A DNA stretch of 51,036 nt from JANLSE01 sp038214135 (GTDB taxonomy: Bacteria; Chloroflexota; Chloroflexia; Chloroflexales; Roseiflexaceae): the NCBI GenBank assembly GCA_038214135.1, contig JBBQSD010000034.1, positions 1 to 51,036 on the forward strand. Reading direction: 5' to 3'. The position numbers were made by a program, and so were the translations under genes. Every line of letters starts with the position of its first letter. Position 1 is the first letter of the stretch. Below the pieces are notes generated by a model. The model was given only the letters and a program-made list of their open reading frames with translations. It had not been told where the DNA came from and did not search any database. Of this stretch, positions 24,709-32,741 are shown piece by piece.

Positions 24709-24824
24709 CCGCAGGCTGAAGGAGCTTGAGGAAATAATCGGGAAATACAGGATGCCTTTCTATCCGCAGGCTGAAGCCTGCGGCAAGGGAAAGCCTGCGG
24801 CAAGGGAAAGCCTGCGGCAAGGGG
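24709..24824 (+). repeat. CCGCAGGCT elements with 17-base tandem repeat
   Basis: A half copy (CCGCAGGCTGAAG from 24709) is followed by the full palindrome CCGCAGGCTGAAGCCTGCGG (24764-24783). From 24774 a 17-base unit, AAGCCTGCGGCAAGGGA, is repeated three times to 24824. The right half of the palindrome appears to have been amplified in tandem. Confidence 0.75.
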
Positions 24825-24843
24825 ACGATGCACCCATACGAAA

Positions 24844-24870
24844 GGACGCCGCCGCACGAGGGCGTCTCTA
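24844..24870. repeat. GGACGCC/GGGCGTC hairpin upstream of lipoprotein
   Basis: GGACGCC near 24844 and GGGCGTC near 24860 can pair around a GCCGCACGA loop. The sequence resembles dispersed extragenic hairpins more than a promoter signal. Confidence 0.35.
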
Positions 24871-24887
24871 CAGAATTGGACATACAT

Positions 24888-26099
24888 ATGAATCAGATGG
24901 TTCGCATTCTTATTATTGGCGCTCTTTTTCTGACTAGTTGCGCTAGCTCGGCAACGCCGGCTGTTCCGACTGCTGCAATTGTGCCAACTAGCACCTCTGT
25001 TGCTCCACCAACTGTAATGCCGATTGCAACAGCAGCACCGACAGCCACAATAATTGCTGCGACAGAAACGACCGTTGCAACTGAGATGCCCGTTGCGACA
25101 GAGGAACCTACTGTGCTGCCAGAACCAACCGCAGTTGTACCAGTTCTTGCACCTGTAACTGGCCAGCAAATCCTAAAACTTAGCGCTGGGAATGGCAATG
25201 ATCAGGTTGGCATTGCGAGTGCGGATCAATCGATCACTGGCCCGCGCGCCTTCCGGATTGGTGCAGATGGTTCGATTCGTTTGCTCGATAATCTGAATAA
25301 GCGCGTATTGTTCTTTGACCAAACCGGGAAGCTGGCCCGCACAATCGCTATTAGTGAGGCGCGAGATCCGCAGGATTTTATCGTCAACAATGCTGGTGAG
25401 GTCTTTATCTTCGATAATGGCAATAATCAGGTGTTGCGCTACAATCCAAAAGGTGCTCTTGCCAGTACTATTCCGTTAAGCCCTGGGATCAGCGCTAGCG
25501 CCGATGGCATTATGCTCAATGCCGATCAGGATCTCATGCTGATCCAGAATAATCAATCGTTCTGGGTTGTGCTGCATAAAGGCACGATTGTGCCGCCAGA
25601 ACTTCAGGCGTTAACAATGCGCAGTGGTGTTGTCACACCGCGTAGCCCAATGGCATTCCAGGTGACGTATGCCGAGAACCATAATCCATTGTTGCGTATT
25701 GTTGGGTTGCGTGGCAGCCAAACCAGTGATCTGATCGGTGAGGTTGATCAGCGTGAGATCCAGTTGCCTGGTGATGTTCAGTTCTTTAATGTTGATCGGG
25801 CCATGAGCCTGTATTTTACGCGCCCAGCGCCCGATGCTGCTGGAGTCGATGTGTGGCGGGTCAATCCCGATGGCACACCAGCTGGTGGAGCGCAGCTTCA
25901 GACAGGAGCGTGCGAAACTTCATGGCGCTCACTATATATCGACCAGACCGGGGCGGCATGGACGATGTGTTCTAGCGATAGTGATGTGACGATCACGCGC
26001 TATGCCCTGCTTGCACCAGATGGTACGCCGCTTCCCGATGCGCCAAATAGTGCTGCCGATGTTTCCTGGCGACCAGGAGCACGCCTCGACGCTGCCTGA
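24888..26099 (+). CDS. Exported lipoprotein with beta-propeller-like domain
   Basis: The 403-residue protein has a lipoprotein signal with lipobox LTSC (C18), then an Ala/Thr/Pro/Val-rich linker (about 20-90) that probably spans the cell wall. A globular part follows, with repeating 'IRLLDNLNKRVLFFDQTGKLARTI' and 'GEVFIFDNGNNQVLRYNPKGAL' units, the pattern of NHL-type propeller blades. It could be a surface binding protein; the ligand is unknown. ATG 24888 gives a proper signal peptide, unlike the upstream in-frame ATG. No operon partner is clear. Confidence 0.7.
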   Translation: MNQMVRILIIGALFLTSCASSATPAVPTAAIVPTSTSVAPPTVMPIATAAPTATIIAATETTVATEMPVATEEPTVLPEPTAVVPVLAPVTGQQILKLSAGNGNDQVGIASADQSITGPRAFRIGADGSIRLLDNLNKRVLFFDQTGKLARTIAISEARDPQDFIVNNAGEVFIFDNGNNQVLRYNPKGALASTIPLSPGISASADGIMLNADQDLMLIQNNQSFWVVLHKGTIVPPELQALTMRSGVVTPRSPMAFQVTYAENHNPLLRIVGLRGSQTSDLIGEVDQREIQLPGDVQFFNVDRAMSLYFTRPAPDAAGVDVWRVNPDGTPAGGAQLQTGACETSWRSLYIDQTGAAWTMCSSDSDVTITRYALLAPDGTPLPDAPNSAADVSWRPGARLDAA

Positions 26100-26165
26100 T
26101 AAGCCAAATCCAGCGCCGTGTGCGCTGTTGCGAGAACCGGGAGCCAAGAACTGAGAACCGAGTAT

Positions 26166-26215
26166 TCAGGAGTCAGGAGTCAGGAGTCAGAATGACCAGA
26201 ACCAAGAACTAAGAG
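26166..26215 (+). repeat. (TCAGGAG)n and AACCAAG heptamer repeats
   Basis: Three perfect TCAGGAG units (26166-26186) plus TCAGAAT are followed by degenerate AACCAAG-type units to about 26215. It is an intergenic simple repeat upstream of the diol dehydratase operon. Confidence 0.75.
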
Positions 26216-26232
26216 CCAAGAAAGCTAAGGGT

Positions 26233-26253
26233 GGTGCGTATACAATACGCACC
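26233..26253. other. 9-bp perfect hairpin in diol dehydratase leader
   Basis: GGTGCGTAT (26233-26241) pairs with ATACGCACC (26245-26253) over a 3-base loop, 120 bases before the dehydratase start. A cobalamin riboswitch would make sense here, but its conserved B12 box is not visible. Confidence 0.45.
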
Positions 26254-26259
26254 AACAAG

Positions 26260-26301
26260 CCACCAACACATATTGATCGCAGCCGTGGCATGACCAACGG
26301 A
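26260..26301 (+). repeat. 42-base sequence shared with the rhaEW leader
   Basis: Aligned without gaps, 32 of 42 bases match 35595-35636, including the exact 13-mer AACACATATTGAT. Both copies lie upstream of catabolic genes of the same locus. It may be a shared regulatory site or a dispersed repeat. Confidence 0.5.
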
Positions 26302-26371
26302 CCCTGGCGAGCCACCACCATTCTTTAGATCAAAAAACAAATGTTGGATGCTGACGCTAAGGATACACATT

Positions 26372-28606
26372 ATGACCCGATCGCGACGCTTTCAGATCCT
26401 GGAACAGCGCGACATTAACCGCGAGACGTTTGTCGAACCCTGGCCAGAGGCTGGCCTGGTTGTGGCCGAAAGCCCATTCGATCCACAGCCAAGTTTGCAG
26501 ATCATCGATGGGCGGGTTGTCGAATTGGATGGCAAGCCGCGTGAGCGCTTCGATATGCTCGATACGTTTATTGCTGATCACGCCCTGGATCTGGCGAGCG
26601 CTGCTGAGGCAATGGCGCTGCCATCACTCCAGATTGCGCGAATGCTGGCCGATATCAATATTCCGCGCGAGCGGATCTTCCAGTTGGCCTGCGGCTGTAC
26701 CCCTGCCAAACTTGTCGAGATCGTTGGCCATCTGAATGTTCTGGAGATGATGCAGGGGCTGGCCAAGATGCGGGTGCGGCGTACACCCGCTAACCAGGCG
26801 CATGTCACCAACCGCTGCGAGCACCCGGCTCTGTTGGCTGCCGATGCTGCCGAAGCGGCTCTACGTGGCTTTGCCGAAGTCGAGACCACGGTTGGTGTGG
26901 CTCGCTATGCGCCATTCAATGCCCTGGCGATTCTGGTTGGAACACAGACAGGCCGCGGTGGCGTGCTGACCCAATGCTCGGTTGAGGAATCGCTGGGGCT
27001 ACGGTTGGCGATGAAAGGGCTGACGACCTATGCCGAGACGCTTTCGGTGTATGGAACCGAGCGCACGTTTGTCGATGGCGATGACACGCCCTGGTCGAAG
27101 GCGTTTCTGGCATCGGCCTATGCCTCACGCGGCGTGAAGGTTCGTTTCACCTCTGGCACTGGTTCGGAGGCATTGATGGGCCATGCCGAGGGCTGCTCGA
27201 TGCTGTATCTGGAAGCACGTTGCCTGATGGTGACGCATGGGGCTGGCAGCCAGGGCGTGCAGAATGGCTCGATCTCGTGCATTGCCCTGCCGGAAGCGCT
27301 GCCTGGCGGAGTACGGGTGGTGCTGGCCGAAAACCTGCTGGCGGCCATGTTGGGACTCGAAGTCGCCTCTGGCAATGATGCACTAGCCTCGCATTCGGCC
27401 ATTCGCAAATCGGCCAAACTGATGCTGCAATTCATTCCTGGCACCGATTTTATCTTCTCTGGCTATAGTGCGGTGCCCAAGCGCGATAATCTGTTTGGTG
27501 GTGGCAATTTCGATGCCGAAGATTTTGATGATTATAACGTGCTGCAACGCGATATGCAGATCGATGGGGGCACACGTTCGGTGACCGAAGCAGAAACGTT
27601 GGCGATCCGCAGCGAAGCGGCCCACGCAATCCAGGCGGTGTATGCGGAATTGGGATTGCCAGCGATCAGCGATGATGAGGTTGCAGCGGCAATCATCGCC
27701 CACGGCAGCGAGGACATGCCTGCCCGCGATGTTGTTGCCGATCTAGCAGCAGCAGATCGGTTTCTGGCCAGTGATCAGACGATATTGGCGGCGGTTGCTG
27801 GGTTGCAGCGGCGCGGTTTCACACGGATCGCCAATAATCTACTGGAGATGGGCCGCCAACGGGTGGCCGGCGATTACCTACAGCCAGCGGCGATCTTTGA
27901 TCGCACATTTCGGGTGCAGAGTGGCATCAATGATCCAAATGATTATACAGGCCCAGGCACGGGCTACCGAGTCACTGGCGAGCGTTGGCGCGAGATCGAG
28001 CAGATCCATCAGGTGCGCTCGCCGCGTGATTTTATTACTGATCAGATCGGCACGCCATCCACAAAACTGGTTGAACTTGGCGCAGCGCGAGCAGGAACCC
28101 AGACGGAAGTGATTGTTGCCGTTGGGCCAGCGTTTGGCCGAGCATTGACGCGCACGATTGGTGGGCTTGAGCATGAAGAGGTGTTAGCGGCGCTTCTGAC
28201 TGGCGTTGCTGAGGAAGGGTTGACAGCCCGCATCCTACGGATCTATCATAGCTCCGATTGTGCCGAGATTGGCTATACTGGCGCAATGCTCAGTGGCTCG
28301 GGGATTGCCATTGGCCTGCAATCGCGTGGCACGACGATCATCCATAAACGTGGGCTGGCGCGGCTGAATAACCTGGAATTGTTCCCGCAATCGCCGAGCC
28401 TTACACTAGAAACCTACCGCAATATTGGGCGTAATGCAGCGCGCTATGCCAAGAATATGCAGACAACACCAGTACCGGTTCAGGTCGATAACTGGGCCAG
28501 ACTACGCCTGATTGTCAAAACAACCCTGCTGCATCGCCGCGAAACCGAGCAAGTTCAGGATCTCCCGCCAGCCGAAATTGCCTTTGATTGGGAGCCGGAT
28601 GTGTAG
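26372..28606 (+). CDS. B12-dependent diol/glycerol dehydratase, fused large and medium subunits
   Basis: The 744-residue protein converts 1,2-diols (1,2-propanediol or glycerol) to aldehydes by adenosylcobalamin radical chemistry. Residues 1 to about 555 are a full large subunit: 'RRTPANQAHVTNR', 'ETTVGVARYAPFNALA', 'YGTERTFVDGDDTPWSKAFLASAYASRG' and 'NFDAEDFDDYNVLQRD' are nearly identical to PduC. From about 560 to 744 it continues as the medium subunit: 'VGPAFGRALTRTI', 'SGSGIAIGLQSRGTTIIH', 'NLELFPQSPSLTLETYRNIG'. In the classical enzyme these are separate. No shell-protein or reactivase genes are nearby. ATG 26372 follows AAGGA at 9 bases. Confidence 0.94.
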   Translation: MTRSRRFQILEQRDINRETFVEPWPEAGLVVAESPFDPQPSLQIIDGRVVELDGKPRERFDMLDTFIADHALDLASAAEAMALPSLQIARMLADINIPRERIFQLACGCTPAKLVEIVGHLNVLEMMQGLAKMRVRRTPANQAHVTNRCEHPALLAADAAEAALRGFAEVETTVGVARYAPFNALAILVGTQTGRGGVLTQCSVEESLGLRLAMKGLTTYAETLSVYGTERTFVDGDDTPWSKAFLASAYASRGVKVRFTSGTGSEALMGHAEGCSMLYLEARCLMVTHGAGSQGVQNGSISCIALPEALPGGVRVVLAENLLAAMLGLEVASGNDALASHSAIRKSAKLMLQFIPGTDFIFSGYSAVPKRDNLFGGGNFDAEDFDDYNVLQRDMQIDGGTRSVTEAETLAIRSEAAHAIQAVYAELGLPAISDDEVAAAIIAHGSEDMPARDVVADLAAADRFLASDQTILAAVAGLQRRGFTRIANNLLEMGRQRVAGDYLQPAAIFDRTFRVQSGINDPNDYTGPGTGYRVTGERWREIEQIHQVRSPRDFITDQIGTPSTKLVELGAARAGTQTEVIVAVGPAFGRALTRTIGGLEHEEVLAALLTGVAEEGLTARILRIYHSSDCAEIGYTGAMLSGSGIAIGLQSRGTTIIHKRGLARLNNLELFPQSPSLTLETYRNIGRNAARYAKNMQTTPVPVQVDNWARLRLIVKTTLLHRRETEQVQDLPPAEIAFDWEPDV

Positions 28607-28623
28607 CACGTAGCTATCAGCAG

Positions 28624-28755
28624 TCAGGAGTCAGGAGTCAGAAGTCAGAAGTCAGAATAACAGAACCAAGAACCAAGAACCAAGAACCAAGAACTGAGAA
28701 CCGCAAAGTTGTGCCGCCGACCGTGATTGTGTACCATTCTGACTTCTGACTCCTG
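28624..28755. repeat. Heptamer repeats and a long inverted repeat between dehydratase genes
   Basis: TCAGGAG/TCAGAAG units run from about 28624 to 28655, followed by five AACCAAG units to 28695. Bases 28736-28755 are the reverse complement of 28632-28651 with one mismatch. The RNA could fold into a long hairpin between the fused-subunit and small-subunit genes, possibly setting their ratio. Confidence 0.7.
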
Positions 28756-28782
28756 TCTTCTGAATACTAAAAAGAGCAAACC

Positions 28783-29193
28783 ATGACCGAACCAACGAAG
28801 CGCTACCCACTCATGCAGCATGCTGCCGACGAATTACATGCGGCCAGTGGGCGGGCGTTGAATGAGATTACTCTTGACGAAGTGGCCGCTGGTGAACTGA
28901 CGATTGCCGACACGCAGATTAGTGCGGCAACCCTACGCGCTCAGGCGGATGTGGCGCGGCAGGCAGGCTATACCCAATTGGCCGAGAATCTGGCGCGCGC
29001 TGCTGAACTCACGAGCGTGCCGAATGATGAAATGCTCCACATGTATGATCTGTTGCGCCCTGGCCGCGCCGCATATGCGGAGATGATCGCATTGGCCGAG
29101 CAATTAGAGTATTCGTACAAGGCCCCGCTCTGTGCAGCGCTCGTTCGTGAGGCAGCGGAAATCTACCAACAGCGCGGGCTGCTGCGGCGCTAA
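28783..29193 (+). CDS. Diol/glycerol dehydratase small subunit
   Basis: The 136-residue protein is the third part of the dehydratase. It shows the PduE pattern: 'YPLMQHAADELHAASGRALNEITLDEVAAGEL', 'LAENLARAAELTSVPNDEMLHMYDLLRPGR', and the C-terminal 'APLCAALVREAAEIYQQRGLLRR'. Length is close to family. It follows the fused subunit after 176 bases of repeat DNA and converges with the GntR gene, whose stop is 7 bases away. Confidence 0.93.
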   Translation: MTEPTKRYPLMQHAADELHAASGRALNEITLDEVAAGELTIADTQISAATLRAQADVARQAGYTQLAENLARAAELTSVPNDEMLHMYDLLRPGRAAYAEMIALAEQLEYSYKAPLCAALVREAAEIYQQRGLLRR

Positions 29194-29199
29194 TTTGGA

Positions 29200-29970
29200 T
29201 CAGGTCGGGATTGTGATCTGCACACGTTGCTGTAATATATTACCAGAACCAGCAGTAATATGTTTATAGGTCGAAACTAGGTGTTCAGTCATCGCCTGGG
29301 CCGCCAGATCTGCATCAGCAGCCAGGATGGCTTTCGCAATGGCGACATGCTGGCGAAAGGCCTGGCGCATGTATTTGGCATGCATCTTGGGTGTTTCATC
29401 AAGTGGGCTTATGAACTGCGTCTGGCTCCACAGAATGCCAACCAGAACATCAACAAGGATCTTAAAGACAGGATTCTGGCTCATTTCGGCAAGCAAAATG
29501 TGAAACTCGGCATCAATGGTTGGCAATGTGCTAAGCGTTGTGTTCAGCAGCTCGTCGTCGAGTGCAATCAGCATTTCGAATTGCAGAATCATCTGCTGGA
29601 GCTTGCGCACCAAACTCACGACCAGATGTTCGCAGGCCAGGCGCACGATCCAGGGCTCAAGTGCCATTCGTGCATTCAGTAGATCCTCTTTAATCACATT
29701 CTCTTGATGGAAGGCTAGGAGTAGCGCATCGCTTGCTGCTGCGGTTAAATCCATGCCGATCGTCGCACCCTGGCGGGGATGCACATCAACAATCCCGCGC
29801 GCAGCCAACAGCTTGATCGCCTCACGGGCAACCGGGCGACTTACTGCATATGTCTCCTGAAGCTCACGCTCCGATGGCAACACGGCTCCCGGCAATAACT
29901 CGCGCAAAAGAATCCGCCGTAGGATTTGCTGTGCAACCTTGGCTGGTAACCCATCATTATGTTGTGCCAT
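29200..29970 (-). CDS. GntR-family regulator, FadR subfamily
   Basis: The 256-residue protein has an N-terminal winged helix-turn-helix (about 8-75: 'VAQQILRRILLRELLPGAVLPSERELQETYAVSRPVAREAIKLLAARG') and a C-terminal all-helical FCD domain that binds small acids or sugars, often with a metal held by Asp and His residues ('DAEFHILLAE', 'HVAIAKAI'). It is transcribed away from the ABC transporter operon. Two FadR-type palindromes in the shared promoter region (30043-30055 and 30080-30090) are its likely sites, so it probably represses uptake until an intermediate of the pathway appears. Confidence 0.9.
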   Translation of the reverse strand: MAQHNDGLPAKVAQQILRRILLRELLPGAVLPSERELQETYAVSRPVAREAIKLLAARGIVDVHPRQGATIGMDLTAAASDALLLAFHQENVIKEDLLNARMALEPWIVRLACEHLVVSLVRKLQQMILQFEMLIALDDELLNTTLSTLPTIDAEFHILLAEMSQNPVFKILVDVLVGILWSQTQFISPLDETPKMHAKYMRQAFRQHVAIAKAILAADADLAAQAMTEHLVSTYKHITAGSGNILQQRVQITIPT

Positions 29971-30042
29971 AACGCCCTTCTACCCATGAACAGTGATAGC
30001 AGTGCTATCGGATTCGTGTAATTAGTATATGCGGCATCGTCA

Positions 30043-30055
30043 GTCTTGACAAGAC
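30043..30055. promoter_or_regulatory. GntR-type operator overlapping the -35
   Basis: GTCTTGACAAGAC is a perfect odd palindrome (arms of 6 around one A). It overlaps the -35 TTGACA of the transporter promoter, so binding would block RNA polymerase. Confidence 0.6.
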
Positions 30056-30074
30056 TCGTCATATGCATTATTTT
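30046..30074 (+). promoter_or_regulatory. Sigma-70 promoter of the sugar ABC transporter operon
   Basis: A consensus -35 TTGACA (30046-30051) and a TATTTT -10 (30069-30074) are 17 bases apart. Transcription would start near 30081, leaving a leader of about 205 bases to the binding-protein gene. The rest of the 315-base gap holds no other gene that I can see. Confidence 0.6.
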
Positions 30075-30079
30075 ACCTC

Positions 30080-30090
30080 TTGTCAGACCA
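30080..30090. promoter_or_regulatory. Second GntR-type operator at the transcription start
   Basis: TTGTCAGACCA matches the FadR-subfamily pattern TTGTCnGACAA with one difference. It lies at the predicted +1 of the transporter promoter, 36 bases centre-to-centre from the first site. Confidence 0.5.
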
Positions 30091-30285
30091 GATGTAAGTT
30101 TATATGATCAGCGAGTGATGAGAGAGGAGGTTGGCCTGCCGCCAAGCGAGCGGAGGCATGGATGTTCCTATGTGAGCCGCATCTGGTTGCTCTGCGGTGC
30201 GTATTCAGGTGCTTGATCGTCAACCGATTGTCGATTGCCTCTTCATTTGGCTCTCCAGCATAACGAATACAAAGGAGTAGATCGT

Positions 30286-31713
30286 ATGTCTACCGCTTTC
30301 TTCACCCGCTGGCGTTTAGTATGCCTTGGCCTGTTGCTCACCCTTGCCGCCTGTGCTGGTGCGCCTGCCGCACCGACGGTTGCCCCTGCTGCGGCTGCGA
30401 CCGCAGAACCCCAGGTTGTCGTCCAGACTCAGGTGGTTGTGCAAACCTCAGAACCTGTTGTTGTCACCGCTGTGCCGCAGCCAACCGCCGATCCAACTGA
30501 CCCAAATGCAGAAATCACGGTGTGGGTTGATTCGACACGCGAAGGGGCAGTCAAGCTTTACAAAGAAAAGCATCCTGACGTTGCGGCCAAGATCAATATT
30601 TCCGTCGTTGATCGTGGCCAATTCCCAGCCAAGGTGCTGTTGTTTAACAACTCTGGTGGCGGTTGGCCAGATGTTGTCTTCGCCGAACCAGAGCTTGTCA
30701 CTCAGGTTGCCGATGCCTCACGGAACTTCCCAGCCGATCTGATGCCATTTATTACGACCGATATTCTCAGTAAATTTGCCCCTGGTGCGAATGATCCATG
30801 CATGTTTGATGGCAAGCTCTTCTGCATGCGCAACGACCTAGCACATAATGTGTTGTGGTACAACGCGCCGCTGATGAAGGAGTTCGGCTACACAGTGCCA
30901 ACTACATGGGAAGAGTACGAGGCGTTGGGTGAGGCTGTCGCTAAACAACACCCCGGCTATGTGATTGGTGCCTTTGGTGACGATCAGGCCATGAATGTCT
31001 ACTTTTGGGCCAGTGGCTGCCCCGTCAGCCATCTGACAAGCGCCACCGAGGTGCAGATCAATTTGAGCGACCCACGCTGCACCCGCGCTGCTGCAATGGT
31101 CGATAAACTGATTGGCCTGGGTGTATTGACCAAGGTTGGCCCATTCGACCCAGCCTTTGTTAAGCTTGCCAACGATAACAAACTGTTGATGATGCCAGCC
31201 GCCTCGTGGTACGGCGAGTATGTGTTTGGTGGAAAACCAGACAGCGCGTATTACAAAGAGGCCAAGGGGCAGTTGGGTGTCGCACTACCACCAAAATGGA
31301 AGGACGATCCGAAACCGCTGACCGGCGCACAGGGCGGAGCGGCCTGGACGATGTCGCGTCATACCAAAAACCCGAAGTTGGCAGTCGATCTGATCATCTG
31401 GCTGACAACTTCTAATGATTACCAGGGCACTGCTCCGACCTTTCCGGCCTATCTTCCAGCGGCTGATGTGTGGAGCAAGACCGTTGCCGCCAACAAGGTC
31501 TATGCACAGGATCCATTCCCGATTTTGAAGGAAGCAGCCAGCCTTGTTGATGGCGCATGGTCGAATGTTCGCTATAGCAAGGGGCCGGTGTTCAACACAG
31601 TGGTCATTGGCGGGCTCACCGAAGACAAAACGGTCGCATCAAGCCTAGAAGAATTTCAGAAGCAGCTCACTGCCGAGGCCGAGGCACAGGGCTACGAAGT
31701 TGTGAATAAATAG
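30286..31713 (+). CDS. Sugar ABC transporter, substrate-binding lipoprotein
   Basis: The 475-residue protein has a lipoprotein signal with lipobox LAAC (C23) and a Pro/Val/Gln-rich tether ('EPQVVVQTQVVVQTSEPVVVT') before a family 1 solute-binding fold. The fold is visible in 'EITVWVDSTREGAVKLYKEKHPDV', 'NNSGGGWPDVVFAEPELVTQVA' and 'PLMKEFGYTVPTTWEEYEALGEA'. It is anchored to the outside of the membrane and hands a saccharide to the two permeases. The pathway around it points to a rhamnose- or fucose-containing ligand. AAAGGAG lies 8 bases before ATG 30286. Confidence 0.93.
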   Translation: MSTAFFTRWRLVCLGLLLTLAACAGAPAAPTVAPAAAATAEPQVVVQTQVVVQTSEPVVVTAVPQPTADPTDPNAEITVWVDSTREGAVKLYKEKHPDVAAKINISVVDRGQFPAKVLLFNNSGGGWPDVVFAEPELVTQVADASRNFPADLMPFITTDILSKFAPGANDPCMFDGKLFCMRNDLAHNVLWYNAPLMKEFGYTVPTTWEEYEALGEAVAKQHPGYVIGAFGDDQAMNVYFWASGCPVSHLTSATEVQINLSDPRCTRAAAMVDKLIGLGVLTKVGPFDPAFVKLANDNKLLMMPAASWYGEYVFGGKPDSAYYKEAKGQLGVALPPKWKDDPKPLTGAQGGAAWTMSRHTKNPKLAVDLIIWLTTSNDYQGTAPTFPAYLPAADVWSKTVAANKVYAQDPFPILKEAASLVDGAWSNVRYSKGPVFNTVVIGGLTEDKTVASSLEEFQKQLTAEAEAQGYEVVNK

Positions 31714-31795
31714 GCTATTCACATATTGGCGATCCGGCTTGATGAGTATGTATAGGCACACAATTCGGGCCAGATCGCCATCTGAGGAGCTTGGT

Positions 31796-32737
31796 ATGGT
31801 TGCAACGCCAAACACAACAATCGTAACCCGCCAACCCAGCAAACGACGTCGGGGACTCCAGGCAGCGCATCTTTTTGTCCTGCCCTATACGCTGTTTCTG
31901 CTGCTGTTCGGGATCGCCCCTGGTCTGTACGCAATTACGATCAGCTTTGCCAAATTCGTTGAGGGCCGACCACAGTTATTCCAGGCTGGATTGAAGAACT
32001 ATACGATTGCTTTTACCGATTTTCGTTTTCTGAAGACGTTTGGCAATGCCTTTTCGTTTCTGGCGATTGCGTTACCAGTTGGTGTCATTGGCGTCGTTGT
32101 GATTGCGCTGCTGCTGCATGCCCGCGACGACTGGTTTGCCAACGTCATGCGTACGATCTACTTTGTTCCTGGTGCAGTCGCCGGCCCAACACTGGTGCTG
32201 CTTGCAATCTTCACACTCGACCCAGCACTGAGCCCGTTTCGGTTTCTGCTGACAGCCATGGGTTTTGAAACGATCAGCGATGTGATCCGGCCCAAGTATT
32301 TCCCGGTACTCTTTACGATCATTGGCTTCTTTGGTGGTGCGGGCGGCTGGATCGCAATCTTCTATGGTGCGCTCAACAGCATATCGCACGAGGTACTTGA
32401 GGCAGCACGGATGGATGGATGCAACGCCTGGCAAAGCGCCTGGCATATTAAACAGCCATTGATCAGGCCGTATATTGCCTATATGGCCATCCTGACCTTT
32501 GCTGGAAACATCCAGTTGTATGCCGAGCCGGCCCTGATTGGCGCGGCGGGCAGTTCACCAATCTCGCTCTGGTCGCCGAATCAACTGGCCTACGAATTTG
32601 CCTTCCGGATTGGCAATTTCGGTGCCTCAGCCGCCATCTCACTGGTAATGCTCCTGATTGGCCTGATTGGTGCGATCTTAGTTCTTACAACAACCAGCAT
32701 CTTCCAGAGCGATGCATCCAATAGTGCAGAAGGGTAG
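31796..32737 (+). CDS. Sugar ABC transporter permease (MalF/UgpA type)
   Basis: The 313-residue protein has six or so membrane helices and the cytosolic EAA loop 'EVLEAARMDGCNAWQSAWHIKQPLIRP', where the Gly contacts the ATPase. Its place after the binding protein and before a second permease is the standard order. ATG 31796 has GAGGAG 6 bases upstream. Confidence 0.94.
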   Translation: MVATPNTTIVTRQPSKRRRGLQAAHLFVLPYTLFLLLFGIAPGLYAITISFAKFVEGRPQLFQAGLKNYTIAFTDFRFLKTFGNAFSFLAIALPVGVIGVVVIALLLHARDDWFANVMRTIYFVPGAVAGPTLVLLAIFTLDPALSPFRFLLTAMGFETISDVIRPKYFPVLFTIIGFFGGAGGWIAIFYGALNSISHEVLEAARMDGCNAWQSAWHIKQPLIRPYIAYMAILTFAGNIQLYAEPALIGAAGSSPISLWSPNQLAYEFAFRIGNFGASAAISLVMLLIGLIGAILVLTTTSIFQSDASNSAEG

Positions 32738-32741
32738 TGCC

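Noticed and set aside
26100..26371. Cobalamin riboswitch ahead of the B12-dependent dehydratase
   Set aside because: A small hairpin exists, but the conserved B12-box bases are not visible and most of the gap is repeat DNA. A covariance-model search would decide it.
26372..29193. Bacterial microcompartment locus
   Set aside because: No shell-protein genes flank the dehydratase within the window.
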